A stretch of 64,000 nt of DNA from Epinephelus fuscoguttatus. Taxonomy: Eukaryota > Chordata > Actinopteri > Perciformes > Serranidae. The position numbers were made by a program, and so were the translations under genes. Positions within the stretch are counted from its first letter, which is position 1. Every line of letters begins with the position of its first letter. Shown here piece by piece: positions 1 to 10,958 of this stretch. The notes beneath the pieces were generated by a model, which saw only the letters and a program-made list of their open reading frames with translations, did no database searches and was not told the DNA's origin. The stretch spans positions 30,980,543 through 31,044,542 of the forward strand of contig NC_064754.1 in the NCBI RefSeq assembly GCF_011397635.1, written 5' to 3'.

Positions 1-251
1 GTGCTGTCTTTAAGTTGACAGCCATAGCGGTGTGATATTTATAGTATTGTATATTAGACACCATGTATAGTGTAGTTTGATAGAGAATTCCTCGGCTTAC
101 AGTATAATCAGTCTTATTTTCTAGTGTAAGTATGTACACGTGTCATCGCCTGTGCAACACCTCTTTGAAAGCACACGTCAAACAGATTGATGTTGAAGGT
201 CTCAGTGATTGTTTTCACAGAAATAACAGAAATAACCTTTTTTGTTTGCAG

Positions 252-445
252 CAAAGTGTTCAGCTTCTCTGACGTCAGCATTGGAAGAGACACCCGGGTC
301 CATTGAGAAGCAACAATTAGGGCCGACTTCTAAATACAGTTTGAATCTGGTTTGTTTAATCTAGATTTGTTGCCATGCATAATTTTGCTCCCTTGATTGC
401 TGGATTTTTTTAAGGGCAAATAAAAGTTGTGTATTGATTCTTACT
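252..445 (+). other. Candidate 3'-terminal exon of an unknown gene
   Basis: A pyrimidine-rich stretch ending in TTTGTTTGCAG precedes an open stretch of 17 codons (253-303, reading KVFSFSDVSIGRDTRVH), closed by TGA at 304-306. An AATAAA signal follows at 419-424. Together these look like the last exon of a gene entering from the left edge. I do not recognise the peptide and see no matching upstream exon in the first 240 bases. A chance acceptor plus a chance poly(A) signal is quite possible. Confidence 0.25.
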
Positions 446-2350
446 GAAGCAATAGAGAAAAACAATATTTAAATGAATGAATAGCAGCATAAATTAATCA
501 GATCATCTAGATGCACATACAGATGGAGTGCTCTCTTATCTTGTTTTTAAAAAAAGTTTCATATTTCATATTCTATTACTAAACTCTGAGTGTACAGATG
601 CAATTTTAGTGGATAAAATGAGTAAAGAAATGTCTCATTGCTGTTTTCTATTATGCTCTTTTGTATGCATCAGTAATGACAGCGAATGCACATTTTAAGT
701 ATTACTGCAACATAAAGTAAATCATATTCATCCTTAAGCAGTAAAACCTTGACCAACCTTCTGTAAGAGCAGGTCTGCTTTTCCTTCAACCTCTTTTTTG
801 TTTTCACAACTTCACGCCTCACAACAAGCCTTTATCACCAGAAGAGCAAAAATCAATTGCTTACTGATTGTCTAATGACAAAAAAAGGACTCAAAATTAC
901 AAGACAAAAACAGATCAAATTGTTGATTGTGTGTTGACTCTGCTGATGCAGGAAACATCTATTTTAAGGACTGCCGTATTATTCTAACTACTGGGACCAG
1001 CTAGGGCTCCGGATGGGCAGTCGTGATGCTGTGAGTCTAGAGGGAGGATTGTGGAAAATACATTATGTAAACAGAGGGTCACTGAAAATATACTACAGTG
1101 GTCAAAACCTTCCAGACATCCTCTGTAACCCCCCACCCCCACCCCCACCCCATCTTCAGGATTACTCTTGTGAATATAGCCCAGACCCACAGCCACAGGG
1201 ATGTTAGATAGGTATTAAGGTATTAATTAAATAAGTACCTCATGATAAGAAACAGAATGAGTGTCATACACGTTTTTCTGAATAGACTCAATCACCATGA
1301 CGTCACGCTCACATATCACACAACTATAATTTTCTCGTAGATGTCCTGTAATTCATTTTTATCACTGATATGTAAAATCAGAAAATGTGTTAATTTTTGT
1401 TGTAGTTTTCAGCTGTAACTGTGATATTTTAAGATATACAGTTAAACACAGTGGTCTGACTTATCTGAGGTTTCTGCTGTGCATATTTATGTACTGTATT
1501 GCCTACAGTAGCTAGCGTCTTTGATAAAGCAAATCTCCTGGCGTGGAAGCTACACAATGTACTGCATGCAAAATATATTTTAGCCATGTAATAAGAACCA
1601 CCTGAAAAAAAATCTATATCAGTGTAAGTTGGAATATTTTCTCTGCTTTAGCTGACACACTAACCTATCAAGGTAAACAAGCAACTCTTGTGTTTTAAGA
1701 AGTAAAATTACTGTTTTTGTCAAACCAAATCTACCAGCATGGAAGCTAACCAATATAACACTATGGACTGGAGGAGCTGCAGCCAAGATTGCATGTGTTA
1801 ATGGAGTCTGGTGGCTTTGAGGTAAAAACTTCAGTTCCCTCTCTGAAAGGACTGTCTGACAGCAAGATAAAGCCCTAAAAATACCTAAGTATTGTACAGT
1901 TAGACTGATATTGATTTTTTTTTAGGTGGCTAAAAGCTAACCAACTGGGGCAGTGTTTGCTCAGCGTGATTTGATTTTCTGCAGGTGAAGTGCAGACAGT
2001 GGTTTTCTACCTGAAAGTTGTTGTAAACAAACATTGTGCTCTGATCTGTAAAGTCCATCCAGGCGTAGGTCCTGATTGTCTTGTGTCTTTCAATCTCAGT
2101 TCTGGGACTTGACCTACAACAAGAGTCTAGGAAATATTCAGAGCAGAGGGTGAGGCTGTGATTGAATGGAGATGGAGCTGATCACCATTACTGGGTGCCA
2201 TCTTCAAAGCAAAGGCCACTCTAATTATTGAATGAATGATTGAATATACATTATTTAATACTGGATGCATATATTCAAAGGCTAGATCCAATTTTCCACA
2301 ACGGTCTCTAACCAAGATGTGGTTTGAAATCACCAGCTTCATCATCACTG
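446..2350. other. Spacer without a recognisable gene
   Basis: AT-rich sequence with no ORF resembling a protein I know. It holds a C-rich tract (separate entry). At about 1490-1810 there is a stretch resembling a dispersed fish repeat with phrases such as ctacagtag and ggaagcta. A related phrase recurs near 13780. Confidence 0.5.
1129..1151 (-). other. C-rich tract, potential G-quadruplex on the minus strand
   Basis: Four runs of C (6, 5, 5 and 4 bases) are separated by single A bases. The minus strand therefore has four G-runs with one-base loops, the arrangement that most favours a parallel G-quadruplex. The plus strand could form an i-motif. No gene lies nearby to give it an obvious role. 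Confidence 0.7.
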
Positions 2351-2357
2351 TGTGTGT

Positions 2358-2398
<41 letters not shown>
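2351..2398. repeat. (TG)n microsatellite
   Basis: About 24 TG units with a TA interruption near the start and a CG near the end. The Cys-Val and Thr-His ORFs across it are low-complexity artefacts. Confidence 0.95.
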
Positions 2399-2401
<3 letters not shown>

Positions 2402-4883
2402 ATGGGTGTTGCAGTTGAAAGCAGGTTTTCTGTGTGAATTCGTGTCTCTGTCTCTTTCTGTCGCTGTAAATCCTGACTTCCTACGAGGTATACTAGATAG
2501 GAAGTCGTATACACGCGCCACACGAAACCAGAAGAAGTTATTTCAGGATCAGGACAAAAACACCTCAGAACAATGACATAGCAATGACAAAGGAGCAGCA
2601 CGGTGTAGAAATCAATCAGCTGTGGCAGGTCTATTGTCGAAAGTACTTGAGTCCAAGAACAAGCAAAGACTGGGTGAGGCTTAACAGTCCAACAAAAGTA
2701 AAGGAGGAGGAAAAAACACTGTTCACATCTGTTTGAGTAGTATGTGGGTATGTGTTGGTGTGGGTGGGGTGTAGATACTACATAAAAATCACCTCATGAG
2801 CACAATGCTATTTAGTCTGCGATATGAATCAAATGTTTTTCCCACTGCAATACTTCAGTTATAGTGGTCCTCCCTGTGCAGTGGTGCATACACAGAACAA
2901 TTTCAGAGATTAGATGTTTCCTTGTTTTTCTTTAAAACAGTAACCTCAGGATACTGTAAGAGTAATAAGCTGACAGATTTCTATATTTATTTGGACTGCT
3001 TTGTTGGAAGCACTATTGAATCGGAAGTTAAAGAACCTTAGTAGCCAAGTGGTTTCATTACTGCGACGTCTGGGGCTCCATTTCAGCCTTGGGACCTTTG
3101 ATGCATGTCATACCGCTCTCTCTACTTCATTTCCAATCTGCCTCAACACTGTCATAGTTTTGTCAAGTGTCAGCAAACAGGCAGAGGTGTCCATCAACAG
3201 ACTTTATCATCTCTATACACTGTAAAAATGAAAAAATTTTGACTTGTTACAACTTATAATTTTCACTTTTGTCAGTTTATATTTTAGCTTTTTTAAAAAA
3301 TTGATTTCCAGACATGTTTACCTTGTAATATTTAAAACAGCTATTTATTAATTACTTGATCTAATCACACTTTGCTGTAATGGCACAGCCTCATTCTTGT
3401 TTTGCAGCATTTTAATTTGATCTGAGTGAGGAACATGTGTTCGTGCAATAAAGCATCTCAAGAAATTTAAACTACATGCAATGTCTGCCTGGAAGTTTAT
3501 AAGCTCAGAATGTTTTTTTATGACCTAATATAAAGGTCTAGAGTGTAGGATTTAGTGGCATTGTCCATTTTGGGCTACTAAAGAATAACATGGCAGACTC
3601 AATGTAAAAACAAAGGGATCCTTCTAAGGAAAAAAACACACAATGAAAGTACTTTTAAGGGATTATACACTAATGAAAACAGAACCTTATCATTTCTGCC
3701 AATATAACCCCCTGGCTTTAATAAGCCAGGCACAGCAATGCTTGTTAACAGTCACAGTAACAATGCTAACGAGATGATATGTTTTTTTGGCTGTGTTAAA
3801 CATTTGGTAGGAGAAAGTGCATGTTGGTGATTGTGCCACAAATATCTGTCACTGTACTGAAAATACTTAAGTTGACTTTAGCTTGTAGTACATGTTTTAA
3901 TAAAAAATTACAGTGTACATCTGCATTTTTAACCAAGCTAGGGCCCAAAACTGCAGCAGTGGTTTGGGCTTGAGTTAGGCCTGGACAGAAACGATGCTAA
4001 CTATGATCATAGGACTCATTTATGTGTAAACAAGAAGCTGATTTGTTGGCACAACTTCCTTTTTTTCTCTGTAAATGCCAATAACATAAAGGCTATCTCT
4101 AGGTCTTTACAACTTGTCCTTATTTATGCCAAAACACACAAAGTAAATGCAGGTTTACAGTTTTTCTGTGTCCCGGTAGGTGTGGAACAAGACTAAAGCT
4201 CTGACAGATGAAGAGGGACGAATGTGCTTTTGACAGCCATCTGAGTGCTGTGTAAAGTAGTTGGAAGTGTAGACCCAAAACTCTGTGTGTTCATATGAAG
4301 CACTTGGACTATGTTTTTGCTGCTCTGGCTAAACTTTTCCCATCATCTGTGTTTTCCTGAGTCTGGAGATCCCTGAAGGGCCATCACACGCAACTTCAGT
4401 GTACCTCGACAACACTGGTGCTGCAGGCCAAGCGACTGATACAGAATACAGATGACTGATGGCTCATTAAGACCTAATATATGTAACAGCAATAGAAGCA
4501 GACAGAGAAAGATGCTGATTTCTTCTACACTTGGCTCAGACTTCCATAACGGCTAATGACTTGTCAGCTCATATGCCAGAAAAGTGCCGCTGCTGCACCT
4601 CTTGCCAGTAAAATGATTTCCCCTCGACCCCGCAATCACATTCTTCCATCAAACTAACTATAGTCTCTGTGTCTTGAACATCCTCGTCTCACTAGATTAG
4701 CTACAATTCTTCCTTTTTTTTTTCCACATACAGCAACAGAGTCTGAATTTCAATTAGTAAGAGGGAAGAAACTGGTGTGGAAGATCCAAACTGCTTACCA
4801 CATAAGGCATTGACTGACCACAGATTACCCTTTAAATGTGTGGAGAAGAGAAGAGCATGCTTGAGAAAGCAAATTAATAACAC
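2399..4883. other. Spacer without a recognisable gene
   Basis: No supported gene. A TACACTGTAAAAA phrase at about 3220 matches the terminus of the small element at 5570-5935 and may be the end of a decayed relative. A possible acceptor and short open stretch near 4175-4230 was considered and not accepted. Confidence 0.5.
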
Positions 4884-5567
4884 AGGCTGTGTCTGAAATC
4901 ATTGACTCAGTCACACTCCTTACTCACCATATAGGGAGTTCTATGTTGAGGACGTTAACATTACAGTGGCAGACAGACAAGAGGAGAGAGAGCAGCGTGA
5001 TTGCAATCTCTTCTATTGTTGTAAGTCTGTTTAATCTTTGTTATGTTGAAGTTTGTTTTACCAGTCATGTAATGACATGTAAATTTAATATATAACGTTA
5101 TGCATTAAGCCATTATGGTACAAATCAGAGCTAGCAGCGACAAAGCTTGCTAACATAAGCTAGCATTATTAGCCCTACTCTGTACAGTAGCTGTGAAGCT
5201 CTAGAGAAGATTAGTTGCCAATTTATTTTTATTTCTTCAGGGACCAAAGACAGTTTATTACATGACAAAGAAACTTGTAAAACAAATTTCAACATGTCAT
5301 TATAAGTTAAACATGTACAGCCAGTTGTAATCGAGTTGCCCTCTCTCGGCCGTCCAGTATAGTCCGTCTGGTCCTGTGGCACAATGCATGATGGGATATA
5401 TTGCTTGGTGAGTTGTACAATATTTTTTGCGATGCATTGTTGGATACTTTATGTCCGCTATATAGGGTATAATATTTCCCACTACAGGTTCAAGCATCAC
5501 TACAAAATGGCAAACTCACTATATACTGTAGTGAATTATTCAGTGAGTAGTGAGTGAATCGGCCCAC
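4884..5567. mobile_element. Putative non-autonomous DNA transposon (MITE-like)
   Basis: The left end (GTGTCTGAAATC, then TTACTCACCATATAGG near 4920) is an imperfect inverted match of the right end (TATATACTGTAGTGAATTAT near 5520 and GAATCGGCCCAC at its end). These phrases are typical of a small fish MITE whose ends carry CACTATATAGTG. There is no coding capacity. Boundaries are approximate. Confidence 0.45.
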
Positions 5568-5569
5568 TT

Positions 5570-5935
5570 TACACTATAAAAATAAGTGATTTGTTTTACC
5601 TTAAAAAAGTTAGTGTTCAGGTTCCCTTTAAATTTTAAGTTGACCGAATCTGAAAAGACGAGTTGAGGTAATTTTTGTAGTGACTCAGAACAAACTTTCC
5701 TGTCAAATAAACTCGATTTTAATTCAGTTGTACTTAAATCCAATAGCTACGTAAAGAAAAGTATTAAAATGTACAACTGAATCACAATCAAGTTAATTTG
5801 ACAAGAGGAGTTCTTGTTTCTAATCATCGAAAAACTGCCTCAACTTGTCCTCTCAAATTCAGTCAACTTAAAAAATGAAGGCAGCGCAGATACCAACCTT
5901 TATTTTTAAAACAAATAGTTTGTTTTTACAGTGTA
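5570..5935. mobile_element. Small non-autonomous element with ACACTGTAAAAA ends
   Basis: The left end TACACTATAAAAATAA and right end TTTTTACAGTGTA are inverted copies of each other. The interior is AT-rich with recurring AACTT/AAGTT phrases and no ORF. It lies immediately beside the previous element. Confidence 0.6.
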
Positions 5936-8262
5936 TAGGCTTTGCATCAGCTCATAAAATATCTATTTTGTTGCTGCTACCTCTGTCGATGATATTTGAG
6001 CTGCAACCTCACGCGAAAACCAGCTGCTAATACCTTCTTCTCATTTTTTAAAAATGGGAGCCAGTCCAGTCAAACAGCTGACTCAATGTTTCTTCTGCCG
6101 GTTAAATCATCAGCAACAATGAAAACGATGGTACAGTGTCAGATCAGGAAAAGCTAAGACATTACATGTCACCTGACATTTGCGTCATACTGGAAGCGAC
6201 TGCAAAGACTACAAAATCACCACTGTTAGGCAGGTAATAAATTACTTATTACCTATCAACAAAAGTCATTAAGTTAATGCTACTCACATTTGCTGGTTTA
6301 TTTGGTACATGCATCTAAAATGAATGCAGTCAAAACAAGTGAAACTGTTAAACAGAGGAGTTTATCCAATTTTATGGTCGTTTTGGTAGCCACAGAAGTG
6401 TTTCTAGTGTTTTGTTCACCCTGTTTATATCAAGAAGGTGACGATTAGAAGCAGCTCTCAGTATAAAACAATACAATTCAACAACGCTGCAAACTGCAGC
6501 CTTCAAAACAGCCATGAAGTTGAATCAACACCTCTTCGAAACAGTTTGAACAAAAACTCATTAAACCTTCATGAAGGCAGGTATTTAATGCAGGACTGTT
6601 GTATTAAACTGCCGTCGTTTCAGATACAAGTCCTATGAACTGGCAACTGACTGCAAATACTCAAAAGTAATAAGTTCACATGACATTTGTGACTAAGCCC
6701 AATGCCTTTCAGAAACTGCCAACCAATCACATCTCCTGAAATTAACATGGAAAAATAGAAAAGAAGACAAACAAGTCGGCCTCCTATGCTTTGGAAGGGT
6801 TCACACCAACAGTTATCTCAGTTTAGCACTTCAGAGGTCATCCTCACCGTAAACCTATGGATGTATGAAGAGAACTGGATACAACATTAGAGGCAATTCC
6901 CCATCAATTCCCATGAAAGTTGCTCAGTGGTGCATGAAGCCAAAAAGGTTTGACTTCAAATTACCCGCATCTTCCGCATCATTTGGCCCATGAAGCTGAG
7001 CAGCAAATTTTCAGTTTAGCCCTCCTCTAACTTGAGTCGGGATAAAATATTTAATCCTCCTCCACACTTCATCAAGACTAGACTTTCTGTCAGAACATTG
7101 TGAGGTGTCCAAGAGTTGGCGTCAGTTGTCATCTACTATGACAAACTGCAAGAGATGAAACGGTAGATTATTGAGTACGAAACTCATTGTCATTCACGAT
7201 CCGAGCCGTCACCATGCGACACCGGGCCGGGCAACAATCAGGCTGATATCATGTAGTGTGAACCAAGCAGTAGTTGTTAAGACACCAAAAATCTCCATCT
7301 TGACAAGGAAGGTTTAGTCTGGTCTAAAAATACACAAATGTCAAATATGTATGAAGTTTAGATGAACTCTGATAAATGTAACACATATGCCAAACCACAG
7401 GGTTTTGACAGATGAATTATTTTCACGTCTCACTGGATTCTGCTTCTTTCAGAAAACAAAAAAAATAACTTGCTGAGCCTTTAAACTTGTGTCAGGTAAT
7501 CCATCACAGTTCCCACGTCTCCTTTTATGTTTGTCAAAGCTGTGCTTTTATTGAGTAGTAATCTAACAATTTAACACATCAAAATCAGTTTTTGGTGCAC
7601 TACTCAGCCTGTGAAAAGTGTTTGATAATGTCCCCTGGAGGAGCTTTGACAAGTCTAATAAAGAACCCCAGGTGATATAATCAGGGTCAGTATAGAAAGC
7701 CTCATTTCAGCTGACAGCTTGAAAGACGTGAGTGTTAAGGGAAGGTCCATGATATAATGTGTTGCTTTGTTTGAAGTTGGATCCAATGCTTTTGCACACA
7801 GAGGAATTAATAGTCAGGATCTTGAATTAATTTTGACATATATGGTCGATAATTTTGTCTCTAGAGTACTCTTTGAAGAGTTAGATCTACCTTTCATGTC
7901 TGTTCAGGTGCCTTAAGTGAGATAAACACATTGTTCCATCTAAAAACTAGCTTTCCTGTCCAGGATAATTGAAACTGCTGAATCAGAGTCATTACAGAAG
8001 CCTCTGAACTGAAAACAGACCTTATCTGATTACATGTAAATTAAACCAGATGCACTGTATTGGTAGTCATTGGGTCCCTCGAGGGCCTGTGCTATGTTAA
8101 ATAACTACTCTTATCTCCGCTGGCCTGTATAAACAATAGCACATTCTGGGAGAAATGTGTCCTCAGAGACTCTGCAGTGTTTGTTCAAGGTTTTATTAAT
8201 GACAAATAGTTTGGTCAGTCGGTCACCAACCTCTTTAATCATCCCATTAGGCTGTAAATAGT
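5936..8262. other. Spacer without a recognisable gene
   Basis: I see no ORF, RNA gene or clear mobile element. Short ORFs here have no recognisable domains. Confidence 0.5.
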
Positions 8263-8272
8263 ACGTGTGTGT

Positions 8273-8322
<50 letters not shown>

Positions 8323-8375
8323 GTGTGTGTGTGTGTTCAGGGTCAGGGGTGTGTGTGTGTGTGTGTTCAGGGTCA
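8263..8375. repeat. (GT)n microsatellite with a duplicated flank
   Basis: A long GT tract is followed by two copies of a unit made of about 13-16 bases of GT plus TTCAGGGTCAGGG. The unit was duplicated with its GT stretch, so this is a compound micro/minisatellite. Confidence 0.9.
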
Positions 8376-9067
8376 GGGTTTGGCTAAAACATGCAGCAGT
8401 TAGAGTTCAACTTACATGTAGCGGAGTGTGTGTAAACACTGGAAACTCTGCAGAAGTCGAGTAAATAGAGTATGTGTCTGTAAGTGTGTTTGCTTGTGTC
8501 ATGTTGCAGAGCTTATCATCGCAACATGTTTCTCTATAGGAGGACATAGGAAACACCATACTTGAAATGCAAAGCCACATTTGGCACTGATGAGATGAAT
8601 TTCAAAGAGCAGCAGACTGAGCTCAGATTCCCACAGGGACCCTTCGAAGGCATCAAAGCTGCGGTGCCTTCTGACCTTTCTCTGTTTTATTAAGGACAGC
8701 GAAGAAACAGAGCAGAGACCAGGTGTGTGACGAATACCAGAATTCTGTTAAAGGAGGTGCACGTGAAAAATGAAAGAAGAGGTACTGCATCTGCATATAA
8801 TTATTGTCCTTCCTTCACTCCTCATACTTCTCTGGAAGAGTCTGCAAATTCACTCTTAAAGTGAAAGTTTGACATTTTCTGAATCACATCAAACATGAAA
8901 CTAAAGCAAGCAGTCGGTTAGCCTTACTTAGAAGACTGGAACCTTCACTAAGTCCTGCCACCCCTTGGTTACTGTAAGCCTGTCAAGCTCTTGTACCCGG
9001 CATGTCAGTATGGAGTTTTCAACAGTATCGAAGGAACCAAAGGAAATAATTAAATTTTTCCTGGAAT
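8376..9067. other. Spacer without a recognisable gene
   Basis: No feature that I can support in these roughly 700 bases. Confidence 0.5.
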
Positions 9068-9415
9068 GATGATGGTGCAGTGGTTAGCATTGTCGCCTCA
9101 CAGCAAGAGGGTTACCAGTTCCGTGTAGAGTTTGCATGTTCTCCCCGTGTCAGAGTGAGTTTTCTCAGAGTACTCCAGCTTCCTCCCATAGTCCAAAGAC
9201 ATGCAGGTTAATTGGTGACTCTAAATTGCCCGTAGGTGTGAATGTGAGTGTGAATGGTTGTCTGTCTCTATGTGTCAGCCCTGTGATAGTCTGGCGACCT
9301 GTCCAGGGTGTACCCCGCCTCTCACCCAATGTTAGCTGGGATAGGCTCCAGCCCTGTGGTTACAGAGTGGTTACAGAAAAGTGGTTACAGAAAATAAATG
9401 AATGAATGAAAATGA
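9068..9415 (+). mobile_element. Fish SINE-like repeat with tRNA-like head
   Basis: The head has an A-box-like TGGTGCAGTGGTTAG followed by a decayed B box. The body carries the familiar fish phrases TCCAAAGACATGCAGG and CTAAATTGCCCGTAGG, and it ends in short AATGAATGA repeats. A minus-strand copy lies at 30262-30602 and a truncated head at 23308-23440. The assignment rests on recognition of a common teleost repeat. The ORF at 9136-9405 is part of the repeat and not a gene. Confidence 0.75.
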
Positions 9416-9682
9416 ATTCACATTATAATGTGTCGGTGGAGTTATGTGAAGAAAGAAGACATTAAAATCAAGGGGAAAACAATGCAAGCGTCAGACACCC
9501 CGGTCAATATATTTTATTTTAAGCTGTTGTTTAGTCATAACTCCTGTATGTTTAAGCCTCTCGCTAGCAAAACTAAAATATCTAAATGAATTTTTACACC
9601 TACATCTGTTTTGTAAAGATCCTGGGGCTTTTCCCCCCTAAATTAAAATATGTCTGAAAATACACAATAACATGGATCCAAC

Positions 9683-10950
9683 CAGTGCTTAATTTGTAAA
9701 ATTAGAAGTAGGGGAACACTTTGGGCCTTTGAGAGAGGCCAAAAGTGGGGGAACACTTTTAAGCAGCACCCGAGCCGCCTCACTGCGCAACTCCGAATTG
9801 AATGGTTGTGACATCTAGTGTTGTCACGGTACCAAAATTGGGACCCACGGTACGATACCAGTGAAAGTATCACAGTTCTGAGTAGTATCACAATACCACA
9901 GCAAAAATGAGGCAGATGTGCCTTTTGTCATTTATAAAAAGATAAATCACTTTTCTATAATACTTCAATGATATTTCAATGGAATAAATTACTTATTGAC
10001 TTATTCATACTTCAAAAACAGCATCAATAAGTGATTAACATAGTGGAGATCAAAATAAAATAAATAAATGAAATAAAAATCAACCAGCCACCCTCCTCCC
10101 CTGACAAGTAAAGAACAGTCCCTCCATAAGTAAAGAACAGTCCCTAAAGTGCGGTGAGGACTGTGAACCGTTACCTGCCACAGAGAGAAATGTGAACGGC
10201 TCGTTTCTCCTCTGACACGCCACATACCTGTGTGCTGCCACGGCTTGACTGTCCAGGTACTACTGGGCAGTCAAGATGCCAGCGAAAGAGGAAATTAGGC
10301 TACTGGACCTGGAGTCAGACTTCTCTGTCGTCGGTAAGCTGTTATCTTGCGCAGCGGAGCCGCCGTAGGCTATTTGACCGCTGTATTCCTGTCTGTGACC
10401 CCCGTTCAACCCACAACCAGTATGATTTGCCTTTTGTTTCTGCTGCTGGTTGAAATCTGGACTTGCACAGCTGCTGAATGATTTATTTTGTTTGCACAAA
10501 ACTATTTTTAGTCGCAAATGCGAGTAAAATGCTCGCACATAGAACTCTGTGGAAAACAAATCACTGCCGACAAATAAAAAGAAATAAGTAATAACTTTCA
10601 CTGCTCAAAGATACTCACATGTCTGGAAAACAAACCTCTACAGCAGCATATTGAGTGCCAGGTGACCAGCACATGCCATTACTGACCAGCGCGCACCGTT
10701 ATTGGATGCCGCATGGACATTCACCCTCTTGCGACTGGACTTTGAACTTATCCCACAGTAGTGGTTCGCGAGGCAACATAGTACTACGGTACTCCACCCT
10801 GCAACACTAGTGACATCAGCCACTACTGTATGTAGTTTTTAGATGTGAAAAGTTCTAGACCCATGCAATTTAGTTCCAGAACGCACCAGGGCCTTTTCTG
10901 AAAAGATCCTGCTATGCGTTCCAGTATGTTCCGGCTCAAATTAAGCACTG
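9683..10950. mobile_element. Outer hAT-type MITE, interrupted by a second hAT
   Basis: The termini are inverted (CAGTGCTTAATTTG at 9683, CAAATTAAGCACTG ending at 10950). They are flanked by a perfect 8-bp direct repeat GATCCAAC (9675-9682 and 10951-10958), the target duplication length of hAT elements. Without the nested element and its duplicated target it is only about 266 bp, so it is non-autonomous. Confidence 0.85.
9816..10809. mobile_element. Inner hAT-type element nested in the outer MITE
   Basis: The ends are TAGTGTTGTCACGGTACC (left) and an imperfect inverted copy ending GCAACACTA at 10809. The flanking 8-bp target duplication GTGACATC is perfect (9808-9815 and 10810-10817). The interior holds short ORFs without a recognisable transposase, so it is non-autonomous or decayed. 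It is younger than the element it interrupts. Confidence 0.85.
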
Positions 10951-10958
10951 GATCCAAC

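Noticed and set aside
2308-2601. Thr-His and Cys-Val ORFs over TG repeats (also near 49472-49843)
   Set aside because: Low-complexity translation of dinucleotide repeats.
4175-4231. Possible exon (VWNKTKALTDEEGRMCF) after a CCCGGTAG acceptor
   Set aside because: The acceptor is weak, there is no poly(A) signal close by, and there is no partner exon.
10260-10601. 113-codon minus-strand ORF
   Set aside because: It lies inside the inner hAT element and shows no transposase motif. I see it as chance openness.
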